Shown: positions 8,316 to 19,412, counted from the first letter of the stretch. The stretch is DNA of 64,000 nucleotides from Vibrio sp. CK2-1 (GCF_021726515.1 NZ_JAKKCJ010000001.1:620001-684000); one strand, 5' to 3'. The notes: generated by a model not told the origin, from the sequence alone. Translations and numbers: made by a program.

Positions 8316-10154
8316 ATGAAGTTAAATCAAGTATTAAGTCATACGAATCAGGTTGAAAGATCAAAGTTTGTAAATTGCATCGATAAACTATGCCAAGATA
8401 ATAAATCTGATCCAGTATTAGCTGAACAATTAGATAAGATTGATGGTCAATTAAAGTCAGCCTCTGGTAATGAAATTAATCAATTATTTAGCTTGATCCG
8501 AGACCATTTTAAAAAGCATATTATTGAGCAGATCGCAATAGGTGGTTCTCAAGCATCATTGCTTATAAATATCCTCTCAAGGGATGGAAACTGTATTGCT
8601 ACTACTCAGTGGATTGAAAGCTTGTATGCGAAAGAATATGCTGAAATTGATAAATTAAGTAAGGAACTCGCTGCTGATATTGAAGGTAATGAAATCCATG
8701 ATTTTAATAGATTGCATAAGTTAGATGTTTATAAAGAGTGTGCAAAAACAGCTTTTGAAAATGATTATAAATCTAATAGAACAGCAAAAATCACAGAAGA
8801 TGAGAGAAGCATTTTAAATACCCTTGCTCAGCAACTAGGACTCTCTAGGGATGAAGCTCACGCAATAGAGCATTCCATAGATCCGATACCAGAGCTAGGA
8901 ATTGAAACGGCATTGGAATATTTAAGAGAGAATGGAATAATTCTTATAAATCGCCGTAGTTCTGAAGTGATGATTGCGGATGAAATCGTAGAAATTCTTC
9001 ATGAGGTATTAGGGAAAGAAATTAATGATAAGTATGTGTTAAGGATTCTGCGTTCATTATCAGATTCAGAGCTATCTAATATTTTGAAAAGTCATGGGTA
9101 TAAAATCCGTGGTGTTGACCGACAAGAAAAAATTGCAACAATTGCTCATGCAAGGCTTTCAATTAGAAGCATATTAATGACGGATATTCACTCTGACGAT
9201 TCTCCTCAGAATGCTCGTAAAGAACGAATAAAACAACTTATAGAAGATATGAATCTAGATATCCCTAGGATAGGTGCTAGATTGCAAGATCGAATAGATG
9301 TTTTGATTAACCATTTGAAAAATTCAATAAATGATGAATTTGATGTACTTAGTGTAAGTGGTTATAAAGAGTTGCTAGAGTCCCTGAGCCAGACGGTACC
9401 AAGTGTTGAAGCACGTATACGCGAAGATTTTGAAATTGAAAATAAGGAAACGTTAGATCCTGAAAGGCTTAAAGCCCTTAGTATTACTCCCTTTGATATA
9501 CTTTATTTGTACAATAATGATGAAATAAAAGCCATTAGAACAGAAATGAAGCTACCTAGACGAGGGAATCCAAGAAGTCAGATTATAGAAAGCTTTGCTA
9601 GTGCTAGTGACCGCTTTATAGAAAATTATCATCTATTAGCAAGTAGAGATTTAAAAGGTCTACAAGAGGCTGGTATTGATATAAAAGAAGCTGAAATTGG
9701 TGTTAAATTTGAAGAAATTACGCGATCGATTTTAGAGCAGCTTGGGATGAATATAGACGAAGATCTTCGAAAAGATATTAATACAGCGAAGGATAAGGCT
9801 GACATTATTATTTCGCTTGAAAATGCAGATGTCATTGTTGGTGAGGTTAAGTCATTTAAGAATGGACAATTTGCAAAGTATTCTTCTACTTCTCGGCAGG
9901 TAAAATCATACGTGAAACGCTGTGAACAAAATGGTCATCGAGTTGCACAAGTTTTGATAATCGCACCTTCATTTTCTGCTGATTTTATTGATGCAGCTGA
10001 TATGGATGCGGAAATTAATATCTCATTGTTAGAGGCTAGCGGTTTACAAGGTATTTTATCTGCATATAAGCAGCGCCGAAACCCTAACTTTTCAGCGAAA
10101 TTGTTGACTAAGGGCGGCTTACTTAAAGCTGATTTGATATCTAAATCTTTATAA
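8316..10154 (+). CDS. Large protein with C-terminal PD-(D/E)xK nuclease signature
   Basis: A 612-residue soluble protein of no recognised family. Residues 1-150 are helical and charged. Residues about 220-280 (ILRSLSDSELSNILKSHGYK...RQEKIATIA) resemble a SAP-like helical DNA-binding module. The C-terminus carries a restriction-endonuclease-like signature: Glu466/Glu467, Asp496 in KADIII, Glu510-Val-Lys512 in VGEVKS, then Gln528-V-K-S-Tyr532, like the QxxxY motif of RecB-type nucleases. It is a single gene, more AT-rich than its neighbours, preceded by repeat elements and closed by a terminator, suggesting transfer. A stand-alone DNA-targeting or defence role is an inference. Confidence 0.6.
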   Translation: MKLNQVLSHTNQVERSKFVNCIDKLCQDNKSDPVLAEQLDKIDGQLKSASGNEINQLFSLIRDHFKKHIIEQIAIGGSQASLLINILSRDGNCIATTQWIESLYAKEYAEIDKLSKELAADIEGNEIHDFNRLHKLDVYKECAKTAFENDYKSNRTAKITEDERSILNTLAQQLGLSRDEAHAIEHSIDPIPELGIETALEYLRENGIILINRRSSEVMIADEIVEILHEVLGKEINDKYVLRILRSLSDSELSNILKSHGYKIRGVDRQEKIATIAHARLSIRSILMTDIHSDDSPQNARKERIKQLIEDMNLDIPRIGARLQDRIDVLINHLKNSINDEFDVLSVSGYKELLESLSQTVPSVEARIREDFEIENKETLDPERLKALSITPFDILYLYNNDEIKAIRTEMKLPRRGNPRSQIIESFASASDRFIENYHLLASRDLKGLQEAGIDIKEAEIGVKFEEITRSILEQLGMNIDEDLRKDINTAKDKADIIISLENADVIVGEVKSFKNGQFAKYSSTSRQVKSYVKRCEQNGHRVAQVLIIAPSFSADFIDAADMDAEINISLLEASGLQGILSAYKQRRNPNFSAKLLTKGGLLKADLISKSL

Positions 10155-10235
10155 ATGTCAGTGTCGGCAGGGAGGGATATTCCTTTCAATCTATTCTTTT
10201 TATTATAGAAAATGCCTAGCTTACGTTACATTAAA

Positions 10236-10270
10236 CGGGCCAGTAATCAGTATTACTGGCCCGATTTTTC
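10236..10270 (+). terminator. Intrinsic terminator between nuclease-like gene and dctM
   Basis: CGGGCCAGTAAT (10236-10247) pairs perfectly with ATTACTGGCCCG (10252-10263), followed by ATTTTTC. The T tract serves the plus-strand gene ending at 10154; the hairpin also lies just past the end of dctM. Confidence 0.85.
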
Positions 10271-10277
10271 TACATCA

Positions 10278-11561
10278 TTAAGGCATCCCCAACGCCTCCG
10301 GTAACCACAACGACACCGCTGGTATATAGGTAATAATCATCAAGAATACCAACAAGATCATCAGCCACGGTAGGGCGGCTCGGATGGTGGCGCTGAGTGG
10401 CATTCCGGTTACTGCCGAGGTGACAAACAAGTTCAAGCCGACGGGGGGCGTGATTAAGCCGATTTCCATATTCACTACCATGATGATGCCGAAGTGAATA
10501 GGGTCGATGCCTAGTTCAATTGCAATGGGGAACAAGATGGGGGCGAGGATTAAGATTATCGCCGACGGCTCCATAAAATTACCTGCCAACAGTAGAATAA
10601 TGTTAACCAGTAATAAGAACATCCAAGGTGATAAACCTAAGGTAATAATCCACGCTGCAATGGTTTGAGGGATTTGTTCGGTGGTTAATACAAACGCAAA
10701 CAACATGGCATTGGCGATGATAAACATCAACATTACGGTGAGTTTGGCCGCTTCCAATAACACGTTCGGGCATTGCTTGATGGTAATGTCTTTATAAACA
10801 AATAACGCGATAAACCCTGCGTACACCGCAGCAACGGCGGCCGCTTCGGTTGGGGTGAACATGCCGCTGTAAATCCCACCTAGAATGATCACCATTAGTA
10901 GCAAACCCCATGAGGCTTTACGTCCGCTGGCAAGCCATTCTCTTAAGGTTGCTCTTGGCATGGCGGGTAGGTTTTTTTTACGCGCAATAATGTAGATGGC
11001 GGTCATTAAACCTAGTCCGAGTAGTGTGCCGGGGATGACGCCTGCCATAAACAGTTTACCAACCGAACTTTCCGTCGCCGCGGCGTAGACAACCATGACA
11101 ATCGAAGGCGGAATCAAAATGCCTAGCGTACCTGCGTTACACACTATCCCCGCGCCAAACTCTTTCGGGTAGCCTGAGCGCACCATGCCGGCAATCGCTA
11201 TTGAGCCTACTGCGGCAACGGTTGCCGGTGAAGAACCAGAAAGGGCAGCAAACAACATACATGCCATAACCGCCGCAATTGCAAGGCCACCACGAATATG
11301 CCCAACGCTGGAATTAGCAAAATCGATCAGCCTTTTTGCTACACCACCGCTTGTCATAAATGCGCCAGAAAGTAAGAAAAAAGGAATCGCGAGTAGGGTG
11401 TAGTGTTCTGAGGTTTCAAATAGCTTGATCACCAAAGACCGGATTGAATCTTGGCTGAAAAATAAGATGCTCAGTGCGCCAGATAACCCTAAGGAAATAG
11501 CAATCGGCACACCAATAAACATTAATAGGAATAAGCTAAAAAACAGAAAAAGAATCGTCAT
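10278..11561 (-). CDS. dctM: TRAP transporter large permease DctM
   Basis: A 427-residue inner-membrane protein with about 12 hydrophobic segments. It is the ion-coupled translocation subunit of a TRAP transporter. PPSIVMVVYA and the helix-loop GLITPPVGLNLFV are conserved in DctM proteins. Its ATG overlaps the last base of the dctQ stop codon, so the two are coupled. The binding protein gene nearby suggests C4-dicarboxylates such as succinate, fumarate or malate as substrates. Confidence 0.9.
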   Translation of the reverse strand: MTILFLFFSLFLLMFIGVPIAISLGLSGALSILFFSQDSIRSLVIKLFETSEHYTLLAIPFFLLSGAFMTSGGVAKRLIDFANSSVGHIRGGLAIAAVMACMLFAALSGSSPATVAAVGSIAIAGMVRSGYPKEFGAGIVCNAGTLGILIPPSIVMVVYAAATESSVGKLFMAGVIPGTLLGLGLMTAIYIIARKKNLPAMPRATLREWLASGRKASWGLLLMVIILGGIYSGMFTPTEAAAVAAVYAGFIALFVYKDITIKQCPNVLLEAAKLTVMLMFIIANAMLFAFVLTTEQIPQTIAAWIITLGLSPWMFLLLVNIILLLAGNFMEPSAIILILAPILFPIAIELGIDPIHFGIIMVVNMEIGLITPPVGLNLFVTSAVTGMPLSATIRAALPWLMILLVFLMIITYIPAVSLWLPEALGMP

Positions 11562-12259
11562 TATGGTTTGTCCTTATTCTGTTGTGTTTGTTTTGTCTGC
11601 TCGTTTGGTTGCTGTTCATCCGGCATCATGGCCATTGCGTGTTTCATGGCGTCTTTGGTTTCATCGGCAATGCCTAGCCCGAGTTGTAAGCCGCGCAGAA
11701 TACGAATGAAGATTTCAAAAAAGCGGATCCACAGTAGAGTAAAGCCCACCGGTACCACTGCGCCGATATACCAAACTTTAATGCCGATTTTTTCCAGATC
11801 TTCGGCATAAATATCGGCATGAAATAAAGTGCTCACCCAGTCATAGCTGGCGTAAGTCATCATTCCCGCATAGGTTAAACAAGCTAGACACGCGATAATG
11901 CCGACTACTTTTTGTTTGCGAGTAGAGAGTAGGTTAACTACCACATCGACCCCAATATGCCCGCCAATTCTCACGCCGTAAGACATACCGATGAAAATCA
12001 ACCAACCAAATAAGGCTTTGGTTAATGCGGTACTCCATGTCATTTCTTGAGCGAAGCCGATAAAGAAATCGCCTATCGACAAAAAGGCATCGCTGGTGGT
12101 TGACCACTCACGATCGTAAAACCAGTCAGATAAGTCGTAGAAAGGGGTGTAGAGGTTATTTAAAACCACATACACAAAGGTTACTAAGGTCATGGCGGCT
12201 AAGAGGAAGGCAACGAGGCCCTCCTCTAACTTTGACCATAAATGATAAACAGCATTCAT
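11561..12259 (-). CDS. dctQ: TRAP transporter small permease DctQ
   Basis: A 232-residue four-helix membrane protein, the small subunit that partners DctM. MSYGVRIGGHIGVDVVVNLL matches the conserved second-helix region of DctQ. The C-terminal tail from about residue 205 is hydrophilic and Gln/Lys-rich (QPNEQTKQTQQNKDK) and is a variable extension. It lies 40 bp downstream of dctP and overlaps dctM by one base. Confidence 0.88.
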   Translation of the reverse strand: MNAVYHLWSKLEEGLVAFLLAAMTLVTFVYVVLNNLYTPFYDLSDWFYDREWSTTSDAFLSIGDFFIGFAQEMTWSTALTKALFGWLIFIGMSYGVRIGGHIGVDVVVNLLSTRKQKVVGIIACLACLTYAGMMTYASYDWVSTLFHADIYAEDLEKIGIKVWYIGAVVPVGFTLLWIRFFEIFIRILRGLQLGLGIADETKDAMKHAMAMMPDEQQPNEQTKQTQQNKDKP

Positions 12260-12299
12260 TGGTTGGCCTTTTATTGAAATGAATCAAAGGTAGAAATGA

Positions 12300-13385
<1,086 letters not shown>

Positions 13386-13606
13386 CTAATCCGTTATTTC
13401 AAAAGTGCTTATTCGACCTTTGGCTAACTGGTCGTTTAAGTCGATGATTTATGTTTGAAGTGAGGGAATGGTCACGTTTGCAGCTTGAATTGTTGGCCAT
13501 TCCCACCCCTTTACCGACTTTTACTTTTCTTTACACCCCTTGCTCTATGCTGATTGAGAAAGAATCGGTATAACTTAGTTATGTCTTCTTTATATTCCTT
13601 TTGCTG

Positions 13607-14773
13607 ATGAAAATTAAAACACGCTGGATTCTTATTGTTGCTATTCCTCTGATTGGAGCGGCAGGTTGGTTCTATTTTGGTAAGTCTGAGCCTGCGCCAA
13701 TGTATGCTACTGAAAAAGTACAACGCGGTGATATTGAAAATACCGTGTTAGCCAATGGTATGTTGCAAGCGGCTAAGTTGGTGAATGTCGGTGCGCAGGT
13801 TTCGGGGCAAATTCAAAATTTGGCGGTGTCACTGGGTGATGAGATTAAAGAAGGGGATTTGATTGCTCAGATTGATAGCCTGACTCAGCAAAATAATCTT
13901 AAAGAAGCACAAGCCTCTTTAGATAGTCTGAATGCGCAATATCGAGCCAAGCAAGCGCAAATCAAACAAGCGCAATATGAATATAAACGCCAGAAGGGCA
14001 TGTTAGCGGCCGAAGCCAGTTCGCGCGCCGATTACGAAAGCGCCGAAGCGACATTGGCGATCTACCAAGCTGATTTAGCTCAGTTAACCGCTGAAATAGA
14101 GAAAGCCAAAATTAATGTCGATAGTGCCGAAGTCGATCTAGGCTACACCACTATTAGTGCGCCGATGAATGGCACGGTTGTGTATACCTCGGTTGAAACA
14201 GGCCAGACAGTTAACGCCAATCAAACCACTCCTACCATTATTGAGCTGGCTCAGCTTGATACCATGACCATTAAAGCGCAAATCTCTGAAGCGGATGTGA
14301 TTCACGTTCAGCCGGGTCAAACCGCTTATTTCAGCATTTTGGGTCAGCCGAATAAAAAATACCAAGGTACATTACGCGCGATTGAACCGGGGCCGACCAT
14401 TATGACTGGCGATGATAGCCAATTAGCGGTGACAGATTCCGATGCGATTTATTACAACGCGCTATTTGATGTGAAAAACCCGAAAGGGGTGTTACGTATT
14501 GGGATGACAGCGCAGGTGTCGATCATTCTTAATGAATCTAAAGATGCGTTATTAGTCCCCGCTCAAGTGCTGAAAAAAGCGAAAGGCAAAGATAACTTTA
14601 TGGTGCCCGTTTTAGAGAATAATGAAGTGGTTCGTAAGCCTGTCACTGTGGGTATTAACAATAAAGTGAATGCAGAAATATTATCCGGCCTTGAAGAAGG
14701 TGATGAAGTGATTGTCGGTATGCCATCTGCTACGACTGGCACCAAAGGTCGTAAACCACCGATGAGATTTTAA
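13607..14773 (+). CDS. macA: MacA-type periplasmic adaptor of an ABC efflux pump
   Basis: A 388-residue membrane-fusion protein with one N-terminal membrane helix (residues 7-24). A lipoyl half-motif begins at VGAQVSGQI; a long coiled-coil hairpin follows (about residues 90-180, rich in Ala, Gln and Lys), then the second lipoyl half and a beta-barrel with LRIGMTAQVSI. It links the inner-membrane MacB ABC protein to an outer-membrane channel. Only two bases separate it from macB. The ATG at 13607 lacks a clear ribosome site; TTG at 13601 is a possible alternative. Confidence 0.88.
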   Translation: MKIKTRWILIVAIPLIGAAGWFYFGKSEPAPMYATEKVQRGDIENTVLANGMLQAAKLVNVGAQVSGQIQNLAVSLGDEIKEGDLIAQIDSLTQQNNLKEAQASLDSLNAQYRAKQAQIKQAQYEYKRQKGMLAAEASSRADYESAEATLAIYQADLAQLTAEIEKAKINVDSAEVDLGYTTISAPMNGTVVYTSVETGQTVNANQTTPTIIELAQLDTMTIKAQISEADVIHVQPGQTAYFSILGQPNKKYQGTLRAIEPGPTIMTGDDSQLAVTDSDAIYYNALFDVKNPKGVLRIGMTAQVSIILNESKDALLVPAQVLKKAKGKDNFMVPVLENNEVVRKPVTVGINNKVNAEILSGLEEGDEVIVGMPSATTGTKGRKPPMRF

Positions 14774-14775
14774 CC

Positions 14776-16764
14776 ATGACTCAAGCATTGTTAAAAATTG
14801 AAAACTTGTCGCGCAGTTTCGTAAGTGGTGAAGAATCATTAACAGTACTCAAACAAGTTAACCTTGAGATCCAACAAGGTGAGATGGTAGCCATTGTCGG
14901 TGCATCGGGCTCTGGTAAATCGACGTTAATGAATATTCTAGGTTGTTTAGATCAGCCAACAGAAGGTCAGTATTGGATCAATGGTCAAGACACTTCGACC
15001 ATGGATTCAGATCAACTTGCCGAGCTTCGACGTGAATATTTTGGCTTTATTTTTCAGCGTTATCATTTGCTAAGTGATTTAACGGCCACCGGTAATGTTG
15101 AAGTGCCAGCCGTTTATGCAGGAGTGCCTCATGTACAACGTAGTGAGCGTGCAGAACAGTTATTAACGCGCTTAGGGCTCGGCGATCGTTTAACCCATAA
15201 GCCAAGCCAGTTAAGTGGTGGTCAACAACAGCGCGTGAGTGTGGCGCGTGCTTTGATGAATGGTGGTGATGTGATTTTGGCTGATGAACCCACGGGGGCA
15301 TTGGATAGCCAAAGCGGTAAAGACATGATGGCGTTGCTAAAAGAGCTTCATCAAATGGGGCATACCATTATTTTGGTTACCCACGATATGGATGTGGCTC
15401 ACTTTGCTGATCGCATTATCGAAATCAAAGACGGAGAGATCATCGCTGACACGGTAAATGTTAGCCAAGATCTTAATGTTCAAGAGTCGGAATCTCAAAA
15501 GAAAGCCTCTCAAGATGTCAACCATCCGAGTCTAAATTCGCGAGGAAATTCAGCGTCACATTGGTGGCATTGGGATAGCTTAATTGATGCTCTCAAAATG
15601 GCGTTATTGGCGATGACTAGCCATAAAATGCGTACCTTTTTAACCATGCTAGGCATTATTATTGGTATTGCCTCTGTTGTCTCGGTTGTAGCCCTTGGTA
15701 ATGGTACGCAAAAACAAATCCTATCGAATATTGCTTCAATGGGAACCAATACCATAGATATTCGACCGGGAACGGGCTTTGGTGACCGTCGCTCTGGCCG
15801 AGTCAGAACACTAACCGGCAGTGATGCTGAAGCTTTGGCGCATTTATCTTATGTCGATAGTGTGACGCCTTCACTCAATAAAAACCTCACCATTCGTTAT
15901 GACAATGAAGCGATCACTGCCACTGTTGAAGGGGTTGGCCCAGATTTTTTTCGTGTTAAAGGCTATGAATTGGCGCATGGACAATTTTGGGGAGATGACA
16001 GCATTGACTCTTTAGCGCAAGAAGCGGTGATTGATGATAATACCCGTAAAGAGTTATTTCCCAATACCAATGCGGTTGGCAAAGTGATTTTCTTAGGACG
16101 TTTACCGGTTCGAATCGTTGGCGTTACTGAAGCGAAAGAAAGTGCCTTTGGAAATAGTGATAGTTTAAAAGTGTGGGTGCCTTATACCACTATGTCTGGC
16201 CGTATGATGGGGCAACGTTATTTGAATAGTATTACGGTACGAATTGATGAAGATGCCCCAAGCACCGCAGCGGAACAGGGCATTATTGATTTGCTAAAAA
16301 TGCGTCACGGTACGGAAGATTTCTTCACGATTAATACTGATACCATTCGCCAGAATATTGAGAAAACCACCGCGACAATGACGCTACTTATTTCTGCGAT
16401 TGCAGTGATTTCATTGGTAGTCGGCGGCATTGGCGTAATGAACATTATGTTGGTGTCGGTGACTGAACGAACCAAAGAAATTGGCGTACGTATGGCGGTC
16501 GGTGCAAGGCAAATTGATATCTTGCGTCAGTTCTTAATTGAAGCGGTGTTAGTGTGTTTATGCGGTGGTATTGCCGGGATCGGATTAGCGTTTGGCTTTG
16601 GTAGCTTGTTAAGCTCTTTCGGCGGCGGCTTCCAAATGATTTACTCCGTTACTTCCATTGTTTCAGCCTTTGTGTGTTCTACTTTAATTGGCATTGTGTT
16701 TGGCTTTTTACCGGCCAGAAATGCTGCCAAGCTTGACCCTGTCGATGCGTTATCTCGAGATTAA
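14776..16764 (+). CDS. macB: MacB-type ABC transporter, fused ATPase and permease
   Basis: A 662-residue inner-membrane ABC protein. The N-terminal ATPase has Walker A GASGSGKST (residues 42-50), signature LSGGQQQR, Walker B VILADEP and the H-loop VTHD. It is followed by the first membrane helix (about 275-300), a large periplasmic domain and three C-terminal helices (FtsX-like domain, including GGIGVMNIMLVSV). It drives macrolide, peptide or virulence-factor export by mechanotransmission. The gene sits between the adaptor and outer-membrane factor genes, with a 1-bp overlap to the latter. Confidence 0.92.
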   Translation: MTQALLKIENLSRSFVSGEESLTVLKQVNLEIQQGEMVAIVGASGSGKSTLMNILGCLDQPTEGQYWINGQDTSTMDSDQLAELRREYFGFIFQRYHLLSDLTATGNVEVPAVYAGVPHVQRSERAEQLLTRLGLGDRLTHKPSQLSGGQQQRVSVARALMNGGDVILADEPTGALDSQSGKDMMALLKELHQMGHTIILVTHDMDVAHFADRIIEIKDGEIIADTVNVSQDLNVQESESQKKASQDVNHPSLNSRGNSASHWWHWDSLIDALKMALLAMTSHKMRTFLTMLGIIIGIASVVSVVALGNGTQKQILSNIASMGTNTIDIRPGTGFGDRRSGRVRTLTGSDAEALAHLSYVDSVTPSLNKNLTIRYDNEAITATVEGVGPDFFRVKGYELAHGQFWGDDSIDSLAQEAVIDDNTRKELFPNTNAVGKVIFLGRLPVRIVGVTEAKESAFGNSDSLKVWVPYTTMSGRMMGQRYLNSITVRIDEDAPSTAAEQGIIDLLKMRHGTEDFFTINTDTIRQNIEKTTATMTLLISAIAVISLVVGGIGVMNIMLVSVTERTKEIGVRMAVGARQIDILRQFLIEAVLVCLCGGIAGIGLAFGFGSLLSSFGGGFQMIYSVTSIVSAFVCSTLIGIVFGFLPARNAAKLDPVDALSRD

Positions 16765-18173
16765 TGATGATGAATAGAAAAATAATTAGCCTAGTGTTAA
16801 GCGCGATCGTCTTGAGTGGTTGCGGAACATTAACTCGAACCGACTACCAAGCGCCGCCAGTTCAAGTACCGGAAGCGTGGCAGCAAAAGCACTTAGCGCA
16901 AGATGTGAAAGTTGATCCGTGGTGGTACGCGTTTAATGATCCCATCCTCAATCAGTTTATTGATCAAGCGCTGATCACCAATAATGATTTAACGCTTGCC
17001 ACCTTCACGGTGAAAAAAGCTCGCCTACAAATGGGCTTAGCCGATGATGATTTGTATCCGCAATTAAGCTCAACTACTTCTGCTGGAGTTTCAAAACCGT
17101 TAGATGGCGGCGATTCAACCGACAATTACAGCACCAATTTATCAGTCAGTTATGAGTTAGATTTATGGGGTAAGATTTCTGCCGATACCGACCAAGCTAA
17201 ATGGGCGGCAATGGCAAGCCTTGAAGATCGCGAAAGTACCGCGCAAAGTTTGGTAGCAACTACCGCGTCACTCTATTGGCAAATCGGCTATTTAAAGCAG
17301 CGTATTGCATTAAGCGAAACCGATGTGGCCGATGCGCAAAAAACCTTAGATTTGATCACTCGTCAATATCAATTAGGTGCAGTGACTAAGCTTGATGTAT
17401 TGGAAGCCAAGCGTAGTCTCGCCAGTTTGCAAGCGCAGCAAAGTCAGTTCAATCAACAACTAGTAGAGGCGAACAATGCCTTTGCGATTTTGTTCAATCA
17501 ACCGCCGCTTGATATGACGAAAACCGTCAAGCAACTACCGGATATTACCTTGCCAGAAGTGTCATCAGGCGTGCCGGCGGATTTATTGATCAGAAGGCCG
17601 GATGTTAAAGCCGCAATTTATGAGATTAAATCTAGCCTCGCCAGTAAAGATTCTGTCGATTTGGAATATCTACCAACCTTAACGCTAACTGGCGCTTTAG
17701 GTGGCTCATCACAAGAATTAAAAGAATTGCTATCCAACCCGATTGGTAGTCTAGGTGCCGATTTAACCCTGCCATTTTTGCAGTGGAATGATATGAAAAA
17801 CAACCAGGATATTGCTGATGTAGATTATCAATCTTCAATAGTCAGTTATCGCCAGGTATTGTATTCAGCGTTTCAGGATGTAGAGAATGCGCTATCCGCT
17901 CGTGAGCAGTTAAGTTATCAACAAGATCGCTTGCAAGAACAATACGATGCCGCAGAGCAAGCTGAAAAGATCTATATTTCACGTTACAAATATGGCTCAA
18001 TCACCATCATGGATTTACTCGATTCTCAGGAAAATACCCGAGATGCTAAAGCGTCTTTATTAGAGAATCGTTATAATCAATTTGTCGCTCAAGTCGCCTT
18101 GTATCAAGCACTCGGTGGGCAAGATGTCGCACCGAATATAGATGCTTATCAAGATGATGATTCAAATATTTAA
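16764..18173 (+). CDS. Outer-membrane efflux lipoprotein, TolC/NodT family
   Basis: A 469-residue outer-membrane factor. A signal peptide ends in the lipobox LSGC (Cys20), followed by YQAPPVQVPEAWQ, typical of CusC/NodT-type lipoproteins. Two OEP repeats follow, each with long helices and strands; SYELDLWGKI and GVPADLLIRRPDV are diagnostic. It supplies the outer-membrane channel for MacAB, its ATG overlapping the macB stop by one base. Some assemblies use a chromosomal TolC instead, so exclusive pairing is an inference. Confidence 0.88.
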   Translation: MMMNRKIISLVLSAIVLSGCGTLTRTDYQAPPVQVPEAWQQKHLAQDVKVDPWWYAFNDPILNQFIDQALITNNDLTLATFTVKKARLQMGLADDDLYPQLSSTTSAGVSKPLDGGDSTDNYSTNLSVSYELDLWGKISADTDQAKWAAMASLEDRESTAQSLVATTASLYWQIGYLKQRIALSETDVADAQKTLDLITRQYQLGAVTKLDVLEAKRSLASLQAQQSQFNQQLVEANNAFAILFNQPPLDMTKTVKQLPDITLPEVSSGVPADLLIRRPDVKAAIYEIKSSLASKDSVDLEYLPTLTLTGALGGSSQELKELLSNPIGSLGADLTLPFLQWNDMKNNQDIADVDYQSSIVSYRQVLYSAFQDVENALSAREQLSYQQDRLQEQYDAAEQAEKIYISRYKYGSITIMDLLDSQENTRDAKASLLENRYNQFVAQVALYQALGGQDVAPNIDAYQDDDSNI

Positions 18174-18194
18174 AAGCAGTTTAGAGAGGGAAGC

Positions 18195-19247
18195 ATGAAA
18201 TTAGGTTTTATTGGCTATGGAAAAAGTACTAATCGTTACCATATGCCATTTATCGAGGCTTCTGGTCAATTTGAGATTGTGGGTTTTTATACACGAGGCT
18301 CTAAATCATTTGAGATGCCATACAAAACCAAAACTGAGCCGCAACGCTTTGATGATATTGAACAATTATTAAAAAGCGATGTAGAAGCGATCAGTGTGAC
18401 AACACCACCAAGCACTCATTACCAATTTGCGAAACAATGCATTTTGGCTGGTAAGCATGTGATTGTTGAAAAGCCATTTTGCAATACGCTAGCGGAAGCC
18501 AAAGAGCTTTATCAATTAGCAGAACAACATAAAGTTAAAATCACGCCGTATCAAAATCGTCGTTATGACAGTGATTTCCTGACGATTAAGCAGATTTTAC
18601 AACATCAAGATCTTGGTAAGGTGATGGAGATAGAATCGAACCATACTCATTACCGACCAGATGGTGCGGATAACCGAGGTGATAAATATGCTGGCAGTGT
18701 ATATGGCCACGCGGTGCATTTTATCGACCAAATTGTCAGCCTTTACGGTGAGCCAGACAGCATTATTTATGATGTCTGTAACCAGAAGAATTTCTACATT
18801 GGTGAAGGCTTGAGCTATTCGGATACGGTGCCAGAAGACTACTATGATATTAAGCTGATTTACGGCAACTTACGCATTCGTGTACGCCATTCTCAGTTAA
18901 TCGTTAAGCATCCGCCACGCTGGATTATTAATGGTACAGAAGCAACGGTAGAGAAATACGATATTGACCAACAAGAGCGTGATTTAAAACAAGGGATCTT
19001 TTTAGATTCAGCAACTTTTGGTCATGATACGCCGGAAGGTTTATGCAAAATCCACTTTAAAGATCGAGTCGAAGAAGTGCCGGCAGACTACCAACACTAC
19101 ACCCAATTTTATAATGACTTTAAAGATTGGGTTGAAGGGAAACGACTAAATCCACCGGTTGAAAAAAATGAAGCGCTGGTGGTTATGCATGTTTTAGAAA
19201 CGATTGCCAATAAAGCGGAATACGTGCCTTTAAACCTACAAGATTAA
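18195..19247 (+). CDS. Gfo/Idh/MocA family oxidoreductase, YhhX-like
   Basis: A 350-residue cytoplasmic NAD(P)-dependent oxidoreductase. The Rossmann start is KLGFIGYGKSTNRYHMPF. VEKPF and the catalytic-region TPYQNRRYDSDFL match the YhhX/YdgJ branch of the family rather than sugar-amine enzymes. The substrate is unknown. GAGGGAAGC precedes the ATG. It lies 21 bp after the efflux operon and could be read through from it, but is followed by its own strong terminator. Confidence 0.82.
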   Translation: MKLGFIGYGKSTNRYHMPFIEASGQFEIVGFYTRGSKSFEMPYKTKTEPQRFDDIEQLLKSDVEAISVTTPPSTHYQFAKQCILAGKHVIVEKPFCNTLAEAKELYQLAEQHKVKITPYQNRRYDSDFLTIKQILQHQDLGKVMEIESNHTHYRPDGADNRGDKYAGSVYGHAVHFIDQIVSLYGEPDSIIYDVCNQKNFYIGEGLSYSDTVPEDYYDIKLIYGNLRIRVRHSQLIVKHPPRWIINGTEATVEKYDIDQQERDLKQGIFLDSATFGHDTPEGLCKIHFKDRVEEVPADYQHYTQFYNDFKDWVEGKRLNPPVEKNEALVVMHVLETIANKAEYVPLNLQD

Positions 19248-19287
19248 GTTAAATACCTTTATTATTTTAGGTACATTCCACTAACAC

Positions 19288-19325
19288 AAAACCGCCAATA
19301 GATTATTTATTGGCGGTTTTTTTGT
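19288..19325 (+). terminator. Intrinsic terminator after the oxidoreductase gene
   Basis: AAAACCGCCAATA (19288-19300) pairs with TATTGGCGGTTTT (19308-19320), followed by more T residues. Confidence 0.88.
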
Positions 19326-19357
19326 TGCTTTGGTAGTGGTTGCTTGGGTATATGACT

Positions 19358-19412
19358 AGGCAACTTTTTACGTAGTAGTACGCAAAAAGTTGCCTGGCTT
19401 TCTTTTTTGTTT
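19358..19412 (+). terminator. Second terminator-like hairpin upstream of hcp
   Basis: AGGCAACTTTTTACG (19358-19372) is complementary, with one mismatch, to CGCAAAAAGTTGCCT (19381-19395), and TTTCTTTTTTG follows. It may be a backup terminator or the end of a small RNA. It lies upstream of the hcp promoter, so it is not an hcp attenuator. Confidence 0.5.
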
